Below, piece after piece: positions 22,229 through 33,542 of a stretch of DNA of 64,000 nt. Origin of the DNA: Hypericum androsaemum. Lineage: Eukaryota > Streptophyta > Magnoliopsida > Malpighiales > Hypericaceae. Numbering within the stretch: the stretch's first letter is position 1; every line of letters begins with the position of its first letter. The position numbers were made by a program, and so were the translations under genes. The stretch is from contig OZ023190.1 in NCBI GenBank assembly GCA_963995505.1, positions 8,860,162-8,924,161 of the forward strand, given 5' to 3'. The notes beneath the pieces are model-generated. The model did no database searches and was not told the DNA's origin. It was given only the letters and a program-made list of their open reading frames with translations.

Positions 22229-22866
22229 CTTGCTACAAGAAAATTTTGTTAGTAAAAAAAATTGATGGCCTCACAAGTTCACTCCCTTACGTGTTTACTC
22301 TCAATGTAAGTTGCACTCAAGGTCACTCGTGTTTGCACTCAATTATTTGGCTTTTCTCTCTAATGCACTCACAAACTCTTGCCCTTTTCCTCTCGTGATA
22401 CTCTTGTACGTTCTTACTAAGCTAACAAGGCTTTGCTTGAACTACATGGATCACTATCAAAGGTAGTTCCTTGTCTTCTTGCGTTGCACGTAGATTTATT
22501 CGGACTGACTTCCTCTTGTTTTCTGTCCGCCTATTGGACTTGCTTCTTGCTTCCTCTTTTGTTTCTCTTGCGTTCTTCTTGCTTCCTCTTTTCTTGCGTT
22601 TCCTCTTTAATCCGCAAGCTTCCCAATTCGCCTTGCTCCACCTTAGTCTTGCAATTTCCTGTTTTGTCTTGCTTCTTCTTTTGTTTTCTTTTTCTTTTCT
22701 TTTTTTTTCTTTTGATCAGAATACACAACCTAGAATAACTAAGTCACGAATCTGATTGCTCGAAACACAAACGAATCAAACTACTTATAAAAAATGAATT
22801 GGATATTAGACCAACAAAAGGAAAGGTAAGGATAGATAGTAGCAAGCCGTGGCTCTTGATACCAAA
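22229..22866 (-). other. E1 5' leader with primer-binding site
   Basis: Untranslated leader between 5' LTR and Gag start, read on -. The primer site at 22852-22864 reads TGGTATCAAGAGC, which is TGGTATCAGAGC (complement of the tRNA-iMet 3' end) with one extra A. A purine-rich stretch lies at about 22672-22715. The leader is diverged from those of E2, E4 and E7. No coding sequence supported. Confidence 0.8.
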
Positions 22867-23330
22867 TGATATGAACCTCGGTAGGAGGCTCACAACGGAC
22901 CGTGCTACTTTGGATGGAACAGACCGCAACCCACGAACTCGAGCCTTGCCAGAACCTTGGTTTGGAAGAACCGCAACCCAAGCAATGGAATTCCGTGAAC
23001 CTTTGGTCCAAGTCGAATCACGCCACGAACGATGATGGAAAAATCGTTTGACAAGTGAAAAGATTCGCTGAAGCTAAGCAATCCAGCAATTAGCAAGAAC
23101 ACACAAGGAGTATCTTAACTCACAAGGAAGAAATTAATCTCAAAAGTTGCGTGTCTTTTAATTGTTAGGAGACCTCTTTATATAGGCTCCAAAGTACCAA
23201 AATATTCCTAAAACAAGCTAACTCCTAAAAAGGAGTTCAAAGGCTGGCCAAAACTCTCTTTCCTAATCTAAGGAGATTCTGGCCGAATTATTTCAACTAA
23301 ACAAGAAATAATCTAAGCAAATAATATCTA
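22867..23330 (-). repeat. E1 5' LTR, truncated
   Basis: About 464 bp of the inner end of the 789-bp LTR remains, from the TTCATATCA end at 22867 to AATAATATCTA at 23330. The outer U3 part is missing. The break falls at the trinucleotide CTA shared with the integrase sequence that follows on +, consistent with microhomology-mediated joining. Confidence 0.9.
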
Positions 23331-23834
23331 TTTCGTGAGAACAAACTTTGTGTGCCTAATTGTTCTATGCGTGAGTAGCTAATTCAGGAGGCATATGGAG
23401 GCGGGTTGATGGGGCACTTTGGAATCGCAAAGACTTTGGCAATGCTACAAGATCATTTCTATTGGCCACACATGAAGCGCGACGTTGAAAGAGTTTGTGG
23501 GCGTTGCATCACATGCAAGCAAGCCAAGTCAAAGGTAAAACCCCACGGTTTGTATGCCCCACTACCTATACCTAGTGAGCCTTGGATTGATATCTCTATG
23601 GATTTCGTGTTAGGACTGCCTAGGACTAAACGTGGAAGGGATTCAATCTTTGTGGTAGTGGATAGGTTTTCTAAGATGGCACATTTTATTCCATGTCATA
23701 TGACTGATGATGCTTCAAACATTGCTGATTTGTTCTTTAGAGAAGTTGTTAGGTTGCATGGTATGCCTAGAACTATTATTTCTGATAGAGATGCCAAGTT
23801 CTTGAGTTACTTTTGGAAGACCTTGTGGAGTAAG
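23331..23834 (+). pseudogene. E3 integrase, N-terminal part
   Basis: Encodes [17 protein letters not shown], the HHCC finger (CGRCITC) and the start of the integrase core ([25 protein letters not shown]), ending in FWKTLW at the E4 insertion. TAG at 23376-23378 replaces a Leu codon. The N-terminal pol domains are absent because the element is truncated at 23330. Confidence 0.9.
23830..23834 (+). repeat. E4 target-site duplication, left
   Basis: GTAAG, repeated at 30600-30604 after the E4 3' LTR. Lies in E3 integrase sequence. Confidence 0.94.
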
Positions 23835-24655
23835 TGATGTGAGCAAGCCTAAGGATGCACCTACTATCAAGCTTGTAGACTCGCAGCAAGTTCAAGTTCC
23901 AATTGGGCCAATGACAAGAGCAAGAGCTAGGAAGTTGCAATCTGACTTCAATGGACTAATGCAAGAAGTTTGGGCTCAAGCAAGTGCGTGGAGGACCAAG
24001 GACGTCCAAGAAGTCCAAGGGAGGCCCATGCACGTTTTGGAAGCTAAATGGGAAGTTTGAGATGCACGCAATCTCCTGGATGCATGCGCACGTGAATTTC
24101 AAGCTTATCTTGGACATGCGTCCCTAAATTTTAGGAATTGCATCTACTATGTTTTAGGACGTGATATTTACTAGATAGTCTATTAGTTATCTATGTTTAG
24201 ATTGTTTTCCTACTTAGTTGAATATTTCGGCCAGAATCCCTTTAAATTAGGAAGGAGAGTTTTGGCCAGCCTTGAACTCCTTATTTGGAGTTAGTTTTCG
24301 TTTAGGAAATTGTAAGACTTATGGAGCCTATATAAAGAGGCATCCTCATTCAATAAAGGCATAACAATTCGGAGAATTACTTAGCATTGGCTAATTGTGA
24401 GTTTAGATACTCGTTTGTTCTTGCTCAGGCTGGTGAGTCGTCTTGGCTAGAATTTATCTTTCACTTATCAAGCGGATCATCCATCCCCGCTCGTGGCGTG
24501 ATACGACCTTAGGTCAAGGTTCAGAAGCTCTTGCAGCAGGTTAAGGTTCAATTTTGCGCCTTAGTTCTCGTGAGTTCTTTGTGAGTTGTGATCTGTTCCA
24601 TTCTGAAGTAACAAACGGTCCGAGTTGTGAGTCTTTTTCGCTGAGATTCATATCA
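23835..24655 (+). repeat. E4 5' LTR, 821 bp
   Basis: Starts TGATGTGAGC and ends ATTCATATCA. TATATAAA at 24329-24336 followed by CAATAAAGG is the likely promoter region. Contains the orphan open frame of the CR-like tail (23839-24060), with the FNGLMQEVW segment. Confidence 0.95.
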
Positions 24656-24657
24656 TT

Positions 24658-24669
24658 TGGTATCAGAGC
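24658..24669 (+). other. E4 primer-binding site (tRNA-iMet type)
   Basis: TGGTATCAGAGC two bases after the LTR end, the same site as in E2. Confidence 0.95.
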
Positions 24670-25241
24670 TTAGCTTGTTACTTTAGTTCATTATCCTTAT
24701 TATTCTTGTTCTTTTTGGGGTTCGTTTTTTGCTTGCTAATCCGTGAGGTTCTTCGCTGTTCGAGAGAAAAGAGAGGAAAACAAACGAGTGAAGCAAAAAC
24801 AGAAAAGAAAAGAAAAGAAAAGAAAAGAAAAGAAAAGGAAAGAAAAGAAAAAGAAAAGGAAGCAAAGTACAATAGGCAGCGAGCAAGCTAAAGAGGAAGC
24901 AAAATCAAAAAGGAAGCTAGCGAACTAAAGAAGGCGCAGCAGCTGATCAAGAAAAGGGACAAGCAAGACTAAAGAGCAAAGAAAGGCCAAAAGAGGAACT
25001 TTAACATTCTGTTTGTTAAAGCGTGAAGCTCAAGCAAAGGCTGTTCTAGCTTTAGTAAGAACATACAAGTATCACGAGAGGAAAAAGGCAAGAGTGTGCG
25101 AGTACCTTAGAGAGAAAAGCCAAATATTTGAGTGCAAACACGAGTGAACTTGAGTGCACCTTACATTGAGAGTATACACGTAAGGGAGTGAGCTTGTGAG
25201 GCCATAATTTTTTTTACTAACCAATTTTTCTTGTAGCAAAC
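24670..25241 (+). other. E4 untranslated leader with (AAAAG)n tract
   Basis: The leader contains about eight to ten tandem AAAAG pentamers at about 24801-24856, grading into AAAAGGAAAG and AAAAGGAAGC. These last words are almost the satellite variants. The stretch before gag (about 25010-25235) is nearly identical to that of E2. No coding sequence supported. Confidence 0.75.
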
Positions 25242-28200
25242 ATGTCGCATGAAGGTCAAACTGTGGGATGCCTTGGCCGGGAAGCTCGAGCAGATGGTGC
25301 AAGCTCAGATGGAGCCTTTGCAACTACGCGTGGATGCCGTGGAGAATTCTCGTGACAACCCCCAAACGCGAGGCGAACTCCAAAGGCGTAGGAGAGGAGC
25401 ACCTATTGGATAGTCGAGCGGAGCTGATTCTGAATCTGAAGAAGGCGTAGGCTCTACAAGGAGTCTTAGGAGAGCAAGAACAAACCGCCCACCTAGGGAG
25501 GCGAGGCAAAAGAGAGACGACAACATAGGGAGTATCAAACTGAAGATACCCTCCTTTGCTGGTCGTTCTGACCCGGAGGCGTACTTAGAGTGGGAGAAGA
25601 AGATTGAGTTCGTGTTTGATTGCCACAATAGCTCCGAAGCAAAGAAGGTAAAACTTGCCATCACCGAATTCACTGATTATGCTATAACTTGGTGGGATCA
25701 ACTTGTGACAAGCAGGAGGAGAAATGGAGAACGCCCTATAGCTACTTGGGAAGACATGAAAGTGGTGATGAGGAAGAGATTTGTTCCAAGTCATTACTAT
25801 AGAGGGCTGTATAAGAAGTTACAAGGAATGAGGCAAGGAAATTTGAGCGTGGAGGAGTATTTCAAACAGATGGAGATGGCCATGATAAGAGCTGATATAG
25901 ATGAAGATAGAGAAGTTACAATGGCAAGATTCTTGAATGGACTCAATCCTGAAATTCAAGACAAAGTTGAGTTGCAACACTATGTGGAGTTGGAGGACAT
26001 GGTGCATATGGCAACGAAAATTGAGAAGCAACTCAAGAGAGGAGAGGGGAGAACAAGAGCTACATCGAGTTCTACTTGGAAGCCAAACTACCAAAAGAAG
26101 TTTGACAAGCCACAAGCAGCCAAAGTAGAGCATAAATCCGAGGGTTCTCAAGCTAATTCTCAAAGGAAAGTGGAAGTCACTCCAGCTAGGAACCGTGACA
26201 TCAAGTGCTTTAAGTGTCAAGGAAGAGGGCACATCTCAAGTCAATGCCCTAACAAGCAAGCAATGGTGATCAAGGAAAGTGGAGAGATTGAAACTGAAGA
26301 AGAGGATTCGGAGCATGAAAGCATGCCTTCTTTGGAGGACGTATCCGAGGAAGAGTACCAAGCTGCTGAGAGGCTTACTCTTGTGTCTAGAAGAGCATTG
26401 AATGTGCAAGTAAAAGAAGAAAATGATGTGGCTCAAAGAGAAAATATTTTTCACACAAGGTGCTATGTCAAAGACAAGGTGTGTAGTGTCATCATAGATG
26501 GAGGAAGTTGTGCTAATGTTGCAAGCACTACTATGGTGGAGAAGTTAGGGTTACTCACTGGAAAACACCCTAAGCCTTACAAACTACAATGGTTGAATGA
26601 TAGTGGAGAAGTACGAGTGATGAAGCAAGTATTGGTAACATTCCGCATTGGCAACTATGAGGATGAAGTGTTGTGTGATGTTGTACCAATGCAAGCTGGT
26701 CATCTATTGTTAGGAAGGCCATGGCAGTTTGATAGGAAAGTGCATCATGATGGCTACACCAACAAATATTCATTTATACTTAAGAAGAGAGTAATCACCT
26801 TGGCACCCTTGTCACCATCACAAGTTTGTGAAGATCAACGACAGTTGCAAAAAGAAAGTGATGAGCAAAGAGAGCGTGACAAAAAGAAAAAGATTGAGAG
26901 GAGAGAAGAAGCCGAAAAAAAGATAAGAAAAATGGCCAATGGAGAGGAAAAGATTGAGAAAACAAAAGAAGCCGGAAAAACAGAAATTAAAACGGCCAAT
27001 GAGAGAAAAACCGAGAGTTGGAAAAGGAGTTACTATGTAGGAGCAAGTGATATTAAGCAAGCATGCTTTGAAAAGAAGCCTATGATCTTACTTCGGTATA
27101 GAGAGGCGCTTTTAAACACTAACGAGCTTGAACCACATGTACCTAGTACGGTTGTGTCTCTTTTGCAGGACTACAAGGATGTCTTTCCCGACGAGCTACC
27201 ACCTGGTTTGCCACCTATTCGTGGGATTGAACATCAAATAGACTTTGTTCCGGGAGCTGCCATACCTAACCGTCCCGCATATAGAAGCAATCCTGAAGAA
27301 ACAAAGGAGCTTGAGAAGCAAGTCAACGAGCTATTGGAGAAAGGGTACGTGAGAGAGAGCATGAGTCCATGTGCTGTTCCAGTCCTACTTGTGCCCAAGA
27401 AGGATAAATCATGGAGAATGTGTGTTGATTGCCGAGCAGTCAACAACATAACGGTAAAATATCGTCACCCTATTCCTCGTTTAGATGACATGTTAGATGA
27501 GTTGCATGGTTCTTGCATGTTTTCTAAGATTGATTTGAAGAGTGGTTATCATCAAATTAGGATGAAAGAAGGAGATGAGTGGAAGACTGCTTTTAAAACA
27601 AAGTATGGGTTGTATAAGTGGATGGTCATGCCATTTGGTTTGTCCAACGCACCTAGCACGTTTATGCGACTCATGAATCATGTTCTACGTCCATTCATTG
27701 GTAAATTTGTGGTTGTTTACTTTGATGATATACTCATTTATAGCAAGAGCATGGAGGATCATTTAGAACATTTGAGATCTGTCTTAGATGCACTTAGAGA
27801 AGATCAATTGTTTGCTAACTTGAAGAAGTGTACCTTTTGTACGGATAAGCTTGTATTCTTGGGTTTTGTTGTTGGAGCTAACGGAATACAGGTTGATGAA
27901 GAAAAGATCCGAGCTATCCGTGAATGGCCAAGCCCTACAAGTGTTGCTAATGTTAGGAGCTTTCATGGACTAGTTAGTTTTTATAGGAGATTTGTGAAGG
28001 ACTTTAGTAGCATAGCCGCACCAATAACTGAAGTCATCAAGAAGAACGTGGGCTTTACTTGGGGAGAAGCTCAAGAGAAGGCCTTCCAACTACTAAAAGG
28101 GAAGTTGACTAATGCACCCTTGTTAGCTTTACCTAATTTCTCTAAGACTTTTGAAATGGAGTGTGATGCTTCTGGTATAGGAATTGGAGCTGTCCTTATG

Positions 28201-29991
28201 CAAGAAGGAAGACCCATTGCATACTTTAGTGAGAAACTAAGTGGTGCAATCTTGAATTACCCGACCTATGACAAGGAGTTGTACGCACTAGTTCGAGCAT
28301 TGGAGACATGGCAGCATTACTTGTGGCCAAAGGAGTTCGTGATTCACACTGATCATGAGTCACTCAAGCACTTAAAGGGGCAACACAAGCTGAACAAGAG
28401 GCATGCACGATGGGTGGAATTCATTGAGACATTTCCTTATGTCATTCGCTACAAGCAAGGTAAGGAAAATGTAGTGGCTGATGCACTATCACGAAGGTAC
28501 GCCTTGATCTCAACTCTTGATGCTAAACTACTTGGCTTTGAACACATTAAAGAGATGTATGTTGATGATGTTGATTTTAGCGAGTTGTTTAGATCAACTG
28601 AAAGAAGTGCATTTGGTAAGTTCTTTCGTAATGAAGGTTACCTATTTCGTGAAAACAAACTTTGTGTGCCTAATTGCTCGATGCGAGAATTACTCATTCA
28701 GGAGGCACATGGAGGTGGCTTAATGGGGCATTTTGGAATTGCAAAGACCTTGGCAATGCTACAAGATCATTTCTTTTGGCCACACATGAAGAGAGACGTT
28801 GAGAGAGTTTGTGGTCGTTGCATCACTTGCAAGCAAGCCAAGTCAAAGGTAAAACCCCATGGTTTGTACACCCCACTACCTATACCTAGTGAGCCTTGGA
28901 TTGATATCTCTATGGATTTTGTGTTAGGACTACCTAGGACTAAGCGTGGAAGAGATTCAATTTTTGTGGTAGTGGATAGGTTTTCTAAGATGGCACATTT
29001 CATTCCATGTCATAAGACTAATGATGCTTCAAACATTGCTGATTTGTTCTTTAGAGAGGTTGTTAGGTTGCATGGCATGCCTAGGACAATTATCTCTGAT
29101 AGAGATGCTAAGTTCCTAAGTTACTTTTGGAAGACCTTGTGGTGCAAGTTAGGTACTAAGTTGTTGTTTTCTACTACTTGTCATCCTCAAACTGATGGTC
29201 AAACTGAAGTAGTGAATAGGACTTTGTCTACACTTTTGAGAGCACTCATTAAGCATAACATTAAGAGTTGGGAAGAATGTTTGCCTCATGTTGAGTTTGC
29301 TTATAATCGTTCTGTCCATTCTGCTACTCAATTCTCACCATTTGAGCTTGTTTATGGATTTAATCCTTTGACTCCATTGGATTTATCACCTCTACCTTCG
29401 AGTGAGCATGTTAACTTAGATGGAAAGAAGAAGGCTGAATTTGTCAAGCAGTTACATGAGAAAGCAAGAATGAACATCGAGAAGCGCACGGAGCACTATG
29501 CGAGGGAAGCAAAGAAAGGAAGGCACAAGGTTGTCTTTGAGCCGGGAGATTGGGTTTGGCTACATATGAGGAAGGAGCGTTTTCCTGTCCAAAGACGTTC
29601 AAAGTTGCTACCACGAGGAGATGGTCCATTCCAAGTGATAGAACGCATCAATGATAATGCCTACAAGCTAGACCTTCCGGGTGAGTATAATGTAAGTGCT
29701 TCGTTTAACGTGGCTGACTTGAGTCCGTTTGATGTAGGTGATGATTTGAGGACAAATCCTTTTCAAGAGGAGGGGACTGATGTGAGCAAGCCTAAGGATG
29801 CACCTACTATCAAGCTTGTAGACTCGCAGCAAGTTCAAGTTCCAATTGGGCCAATGACAAGAGCAAGAGCTAGGAAGTTGCAATCTGACTTCAATGGACT
29901 AATGCAAGAAGTTTGGGCTCAAGCAAGTGCGTGGAGGACCAAGGACTTCCAAGAAGTCCAAGGGAGGCCCCATGCACGTTTTGGAAGCTAA
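25242..29991 (+). pseudogene. gag-pol: E4 gag-pol polyprotein, damaged at the Gag N-terminus
   Basis: The ATG at 25242 matches the E2 start, but 26 bp present in E2 are missing after 25267, which shifts the frame. TAG at 25411-25413 then stops the polyprotein frame where E2 has GAG. From there the frame is open to 29991; the first ATG in it is at 25612 (FVFDCHNSS region of Gag). Zinc knuckle, protease, RT (YFDD), RNase H (ECDASG), HHCC finger and integrase DDE motifs are all readable. One extra C near 29970 shifts the last few residues after the GPMTRARAR tail. A product lacking the Gag N-terminus could be made only by internal initiation; competence is doubtful. Confidence 0.92.
29765..29776 (+). 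other. E4 polypurine tract
   Basis: AAGAGGAGGGGA directly before the 3' LTR, identical to E2 and likewise inside the reading frame. Confidence 0.9.
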
Positions 29992-30599
29992 ATGGGAAGT
30001 TTGAGATGCACGCAATCTCCTGGATGCATGCGCACGTGAATTTCAAGCTTATCTTGGACATGCGTCCCTAAATTTTAGGAATTGCATCTACTATGTTTTA
30101 GGACGTGATATTTACTAGATAGTCTATTAGTTATCTATGTTTAGATTGTTTTCCTACTTAGTTGAATATTTCGGCCAGAATCCCTTTAAATTAGGAAGGA
30201 GAGTTTTGGCCAGCCTTGAACTCCTTATTTGGAGTTAGTTTTCGTTTAGGAAATTGTAAGACTTATGGAGCCTATATAAAGAGGCATCCTCATTCAATAA
30301 AGGCTTAACAATTCGGAGAATTACTTAGCATTGGCTAATTGTGAGTTTAGATACTCGTTTGTTCTTGCTCAGGCTGGTGAGTCGTCTTGGCTAGAATTTA
30401 TCTTTCACTTATCAAGCGGATCATCCATCCCCGCTCGTGGCGTGATACGACCTTAGGTCAAGGTTCAGAAGCTCTTGCAGCGGGTTAAGGTTCAATTTCG
30501 CGCCTTAGTTCTTGTGAGTTCTTTGTGAGTTGTGATCTGTTCTATTATGAAGTAACAAACGGTCCGAGTTGTGAGTCTTTTCCGCTGAGATTCATATCA
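29778..30599 (+). repeat. E4 3' LTR, 822 bp
   Basis: Starts TGATGTGAGC and ends ATTCATATCA, followed by GTAAG (30600-30604). Differences from the 5' LTR include an inserted C near 29970 and several substitutions near 29947, 30304 and 30480-30585. It encodes the end of the polyprotein. Confidence 0.95.
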
Positions 30600-30604
30600 G
30601 TAAG

Positions 30605-31223
30605 TTAGGTACCAAGTTGTTATTTTCTACTACTTGTCATCCACAAACTGATGGTCAAACTAAAGTTGTAAATAGGACTTTGTTTACTTTATTGAGAGCA
30701 CTTATCAAGCATAACATTAAGACTTGGGAAGACTGTCTGCCACATGTTGAATTTGCTTATAATCGCTCAGTTCATTCTGCTACTCAATTCTCACCATTTG
30801 AGCTTGTTTATGGATTTAATCCTTTGACTCCATTGGATTTATCACCTTTGCCTTCGAGTGAGCATGTTAACTTAGATGGCAAGAGGAAGGCTGAATTTGT
30901 CAAGCAACTGCATGAGAGGGCGCGAATGAACATAGAGAAAGGAGCACTATGCGAGACAAGCAAACAAAGGACGGCACAAGGTTGTCTTTGAGCCTGGTGA
31001 TTGGGTCTGGTTGCACATGAGAAAGGAACGCTTTCCCGCGCAACGATGTTCAAAGTTGCTGCCACGGGGCGATGGTCCATTTCAAGTGCTTGAACGCATC
31101 AATGACAATGCCTACAAGCTTGACCTGCCAGGTGAGTATAATGTTAGTGCTTCTTTCAATGTTGCTGATTTTAGTCTGTTTGATGTAGGTGTCGATTTGA
31201 GGACAAATCCTTTTCAAGCGTAG
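30605..31223 (+). pseudogene. E3 integrase, C-terminal part
   Basis: Continues the integrase from the E4 insertion: [13 protein letters not shown] region, the core up to [11 protein letters not shown], then the [12 protein letters not shown] and GDGPFQV module and the [11 protein letters not shown] segment. A 5-bp deletion at 30940/30941 shifts the frame, and TAG at 31221-31223 stands where relatives read on through the polypurine tract. Non-functional. Confidence 0.9.
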
Positions 31224-31228
31224 GGGAA

Positions 31229-31314
31229 TGATGTGAAGCTACAAGACTCACAGCAACTGCAAGTACCAATTGGGCCGGTGACACGAGCAAGGGCCAAAAT
31301 GTTTCAAGCAGAAC
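31229..31314 (+). repeat. E3 3' LTR, first part (interrupted by E5)
   Basis: Begins TGATGTGAAG, encodes the [13 protein letters not shown] region and stops at AGAAC (31310-31314), where the E5 LTR starts. The LTR resumes at 36953 (TTAATGGCTTAATGC). A second copy of 31243-31314 lies at 36355-36426, inside the boundaries of E5. Confidence 0.85.
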
Positions 31315-31835
31315 TGGCGTAGGAAGCCTCGAAGAATAAGGTGCAACGCACGTGTGCATTGCGAGCTGTCCGAGCTGTCCGAGTTTCTTTAATTCACAAG
31401 CTGTCCGAACTGTTGATTCCTTATTTTATTTCCGTTGATTTCCTCTTTATTTCCGCATGTAATAAAGCCTAATGGAGACATTTAAATATAGGCGGTTACG
31501 GATGGTTTAAGGAAGGCCGAAATGTGAGGAGGTGCGTGATTAAAGCCCTTCAAGGCACGCCTTGAATCACGCCCCTATATGAGTTTCTCTTGAATGGAAT
31601 AAACGGACAGGAATTGAAAACCAAAAACCCTGAGCGAGTGAGCTTTCTTTCCGTGCATGGATTTGCATGAGTTGTGCATGGATTTGCACGAATTCTGAGT
31701 GAGTTGCCCCAGCTGGCCGCTTGATAAATCAAGCAACTCTCTAGTTGAGCTTCGGAAGGAGCAGATTAGAGTTTTACCTTTATTGTTCGTTCCAAATCAT
31801 TTGCCAAGTTTGTTCGCGTTTCGTTGCCTACACTA
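31315..31835 (+). repeat. E5 5' LTR, 521 bp
   Basis: Starts TGGCGTAGGAAGCC and ends GCCTACACTA; the end is TA rather than the usual CA in both copies. Boundaries are set by comparison with the 3' copy, the E6 LTR and the adjacent primer site. Confidence 0.88.
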
Positions 31836-31837
31836 AA

Positions 31838-31849
31838 TGGTATCAGAGC
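31838..31849 (+). other. E5 primer-binding site (tRNA-iMet type)
   Basis: TGGTATCAGAGC two bases after the LTR end. Followed by a leader of about 160 bp to the Gag ATG at 32013. Confidence 0.94.
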
Positions 31850-32012
31850 TTGAGTGAGATCCATCTCAATTCCTATATTGAGATTGAGTGTTGTCTTTCC
31901 CCATCACCTTGCGAGTTGTGAGAGAACCCATCCAAGAGCCGATCAGCAAGGATACGTGATCCCCTGATCCGTTCCTCGTCTATCCACCAAACTCCACCAA
32001 AATCTGAGCACT

Positions 32013-33542
32013 ATGGCCGACCCTAATGACATCCCAAGACTCGACATGAATCAGAGATTCACTCAAATGGAGGCGGCAATTCAGGCGATCCTTACTCGTC
32101 TGGACAATCTGGCGGTGCAACCACCCGGGGTACAACCCGCTCCGGCTGAGGTACGTCACAATCAAGGGGAGGAAGAGGATGATGCAAATTTGGATGCCAC
32201 GTTATATGTGGGAAGGGGAGGAAGAGGTGTTCGTGGAACTAGAGGAAGAGGGCGTGGTGATGGTGGGCGTGGTCTTAGAAGAGAAGTTTATAGGGGGGAA
32301 GATCGCGGTGAAGAATATGTTAGGCGAGTAGATCGGCCATTCAAGATGAACATAGAAAAGTTCTACGGAGATGTTGATGTAGAGGCTTTCTTGAATTGGC
32401 TAGACTCTGTGGAGAAGTATTTTGATTGTATGGAGTTGACTGAAGAGCAAAAGGTGAGTTATGTAGCCTTTAAATTGGAATCAGGTGCGGCTGTTTGGTG
32501 GAGAAAAGAGCAAGAGGTCCGAAGGAGGAGAGGAGATCTACCAACCAGAGACTGGCCGACCATGGAGCAAGCCTTGAGGGAGAGGTTTTTGCCAGTGGAC
32601 TACCATCAGACCCTCTACAGTCAATTCCTTACGTGCACTCAAGGAAATCGTTCGGTGGAAGAGTATATGACTGAGTTCATGAGGTTGGCGTCAAGGAACG
32701 ATGTGGAAGAGAATGAGGATCAGATGATTGCACGGTTTGTGGAGGGCCTCAGTTTTGAGATCAAGAGCAAGATGGAGTTTGACACGTTTTTGTTTTTCAA
32801 TGATGCGTGTGCCAAAGCTAGAAAGATTGGGGCTGCCTTGAAGAGGATGAAGCCATTCACACCCCGCCTTTCAGGCCCTGGCCAGACTTCTAGTCCTGCG
32901 AAAGGAATTGAGAGGAGTGCACCCCAAACAAATGCTCCTAGGCCCCCTTCGAAGAAGCCTGATCCCGTTGTGGTGCAAAGAAAGGGAAAGGAGGTTGACA
33001 CGAGCTCGGTGATTCGTTGTTACAAATGCAATGAGATGGGGCACAAGTCTAGTGATTGTCCCAAAAGGAAATACACTCAGTTGTGTGAAAAGGAAGATGA
33101 GGAGGAGGAATCATCGGGAGCTTACTTTTGCGCACCAGTTGAAGGGAGTGGGGATGAGGATCAAGAGTATTTAGGAGAGGAGGATGAGTACTCTGGTGTG
33201 TTGAGAAAGCTAGCCTTGACCACTAATAAAAGAGATGAATCTCAGAGACACAACTTGTTTCGCACACGGTGTTATGTTGGTGATCAAGTGTGCGAAGTCA
33301 TCATTGATAGTGGGAGCCAGGAGAATTTTGTTAGCAAGCAGATCGTAGAGAAGCTTGGGCTGCAAGTTACACCACACCCTGCTCCTTATTCGATTGGTTG
33401 GGTGCGAGCTGGGGGAGGAATCAAAGTGACATCCAAGTGCACACTCCCGATCAAAATTGGCAAGTTCGAAGACTTGGTGAACTGTGATGTCCTTGAAATG
33501 GACGCTTTACTACATTCTCCTTGGCCGACCGTGGGAATTTGA
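32013..33542 (+). pseudogene. gag: E5 gag and protease, ended by frameshift
   Basis: Starts MADPNDIPR at the ATG that E6 also uses. It has an Arg/Gly-rich linker, a Gag core with VWWRKEQEVRRRRGD, and a zinc knuckle CYKCNEMGHKSSDC at 336-349. The protease motif is VIIDSGSQENFVS with Asp at about 432, the canonical DSG. An extra base in the CTTTACTACATTC stretch (about 33506-33520), compared with E6, shifts the frame before the GRPWEF segment and ends the ORF at 33542. The rest of the polyprotein is in the frame of 33484-36393. Confidence 0.92.

Larger units (their letters stand above)
9972..23330 (-). mobile_element. E1: degenerate family-A (CRM-like) Ty3/gypsy element, split by E2
   Basis: On - the order is a truncated 5' LTR (22867-23330), primer site (22852-22864), Gag (from 22228), protease, RT, RNase H and integrase (ending near 10761), then the 3' LTR (9972-10760). 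E2 occupies 14030-20863 with target duplication GCTGC; removing E2 rejoins the protease at its [11 protein letters not shown] region. The coding frame carries three nonsense codons and one frameshift. The outer part of the 5' LTR is missing: at 23328-23330 it passes directly into integrase sequence of E3 in the opposite orientation, sharing CTA. This is the oldest-looking family-A copy that retains both LTR remnants. Confidence 0.93.
23835..30599 (+). mobile_element. E4: family-A (CRM-like) element, 6765 bp, gag damaged
   Basis: LTRs 23835-24655 (821 bp) and 29778-30599 (822 bp) differ at about nine to ten positions by eye. Primer site at 24658-24669, polypurine tract at 29765-29776, perfect target duplication GTAAG. 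The internal region is collinear with E2 but the start of gag has a 26-bp deletion and a nonsense codon. Downstream the frame is open for 1459 codons. LTR length and sequence place it with E7 rather than E2. Confidence 0.96.

Noticed and set aside
31315..31832. E5 LTR ending in CA at 31832
   Set aside because: With that end no flanking duplication is found. Ending at CTACACTA (31835) gives GGAAC/AGAAC and matches the CTACATCA end of E6.
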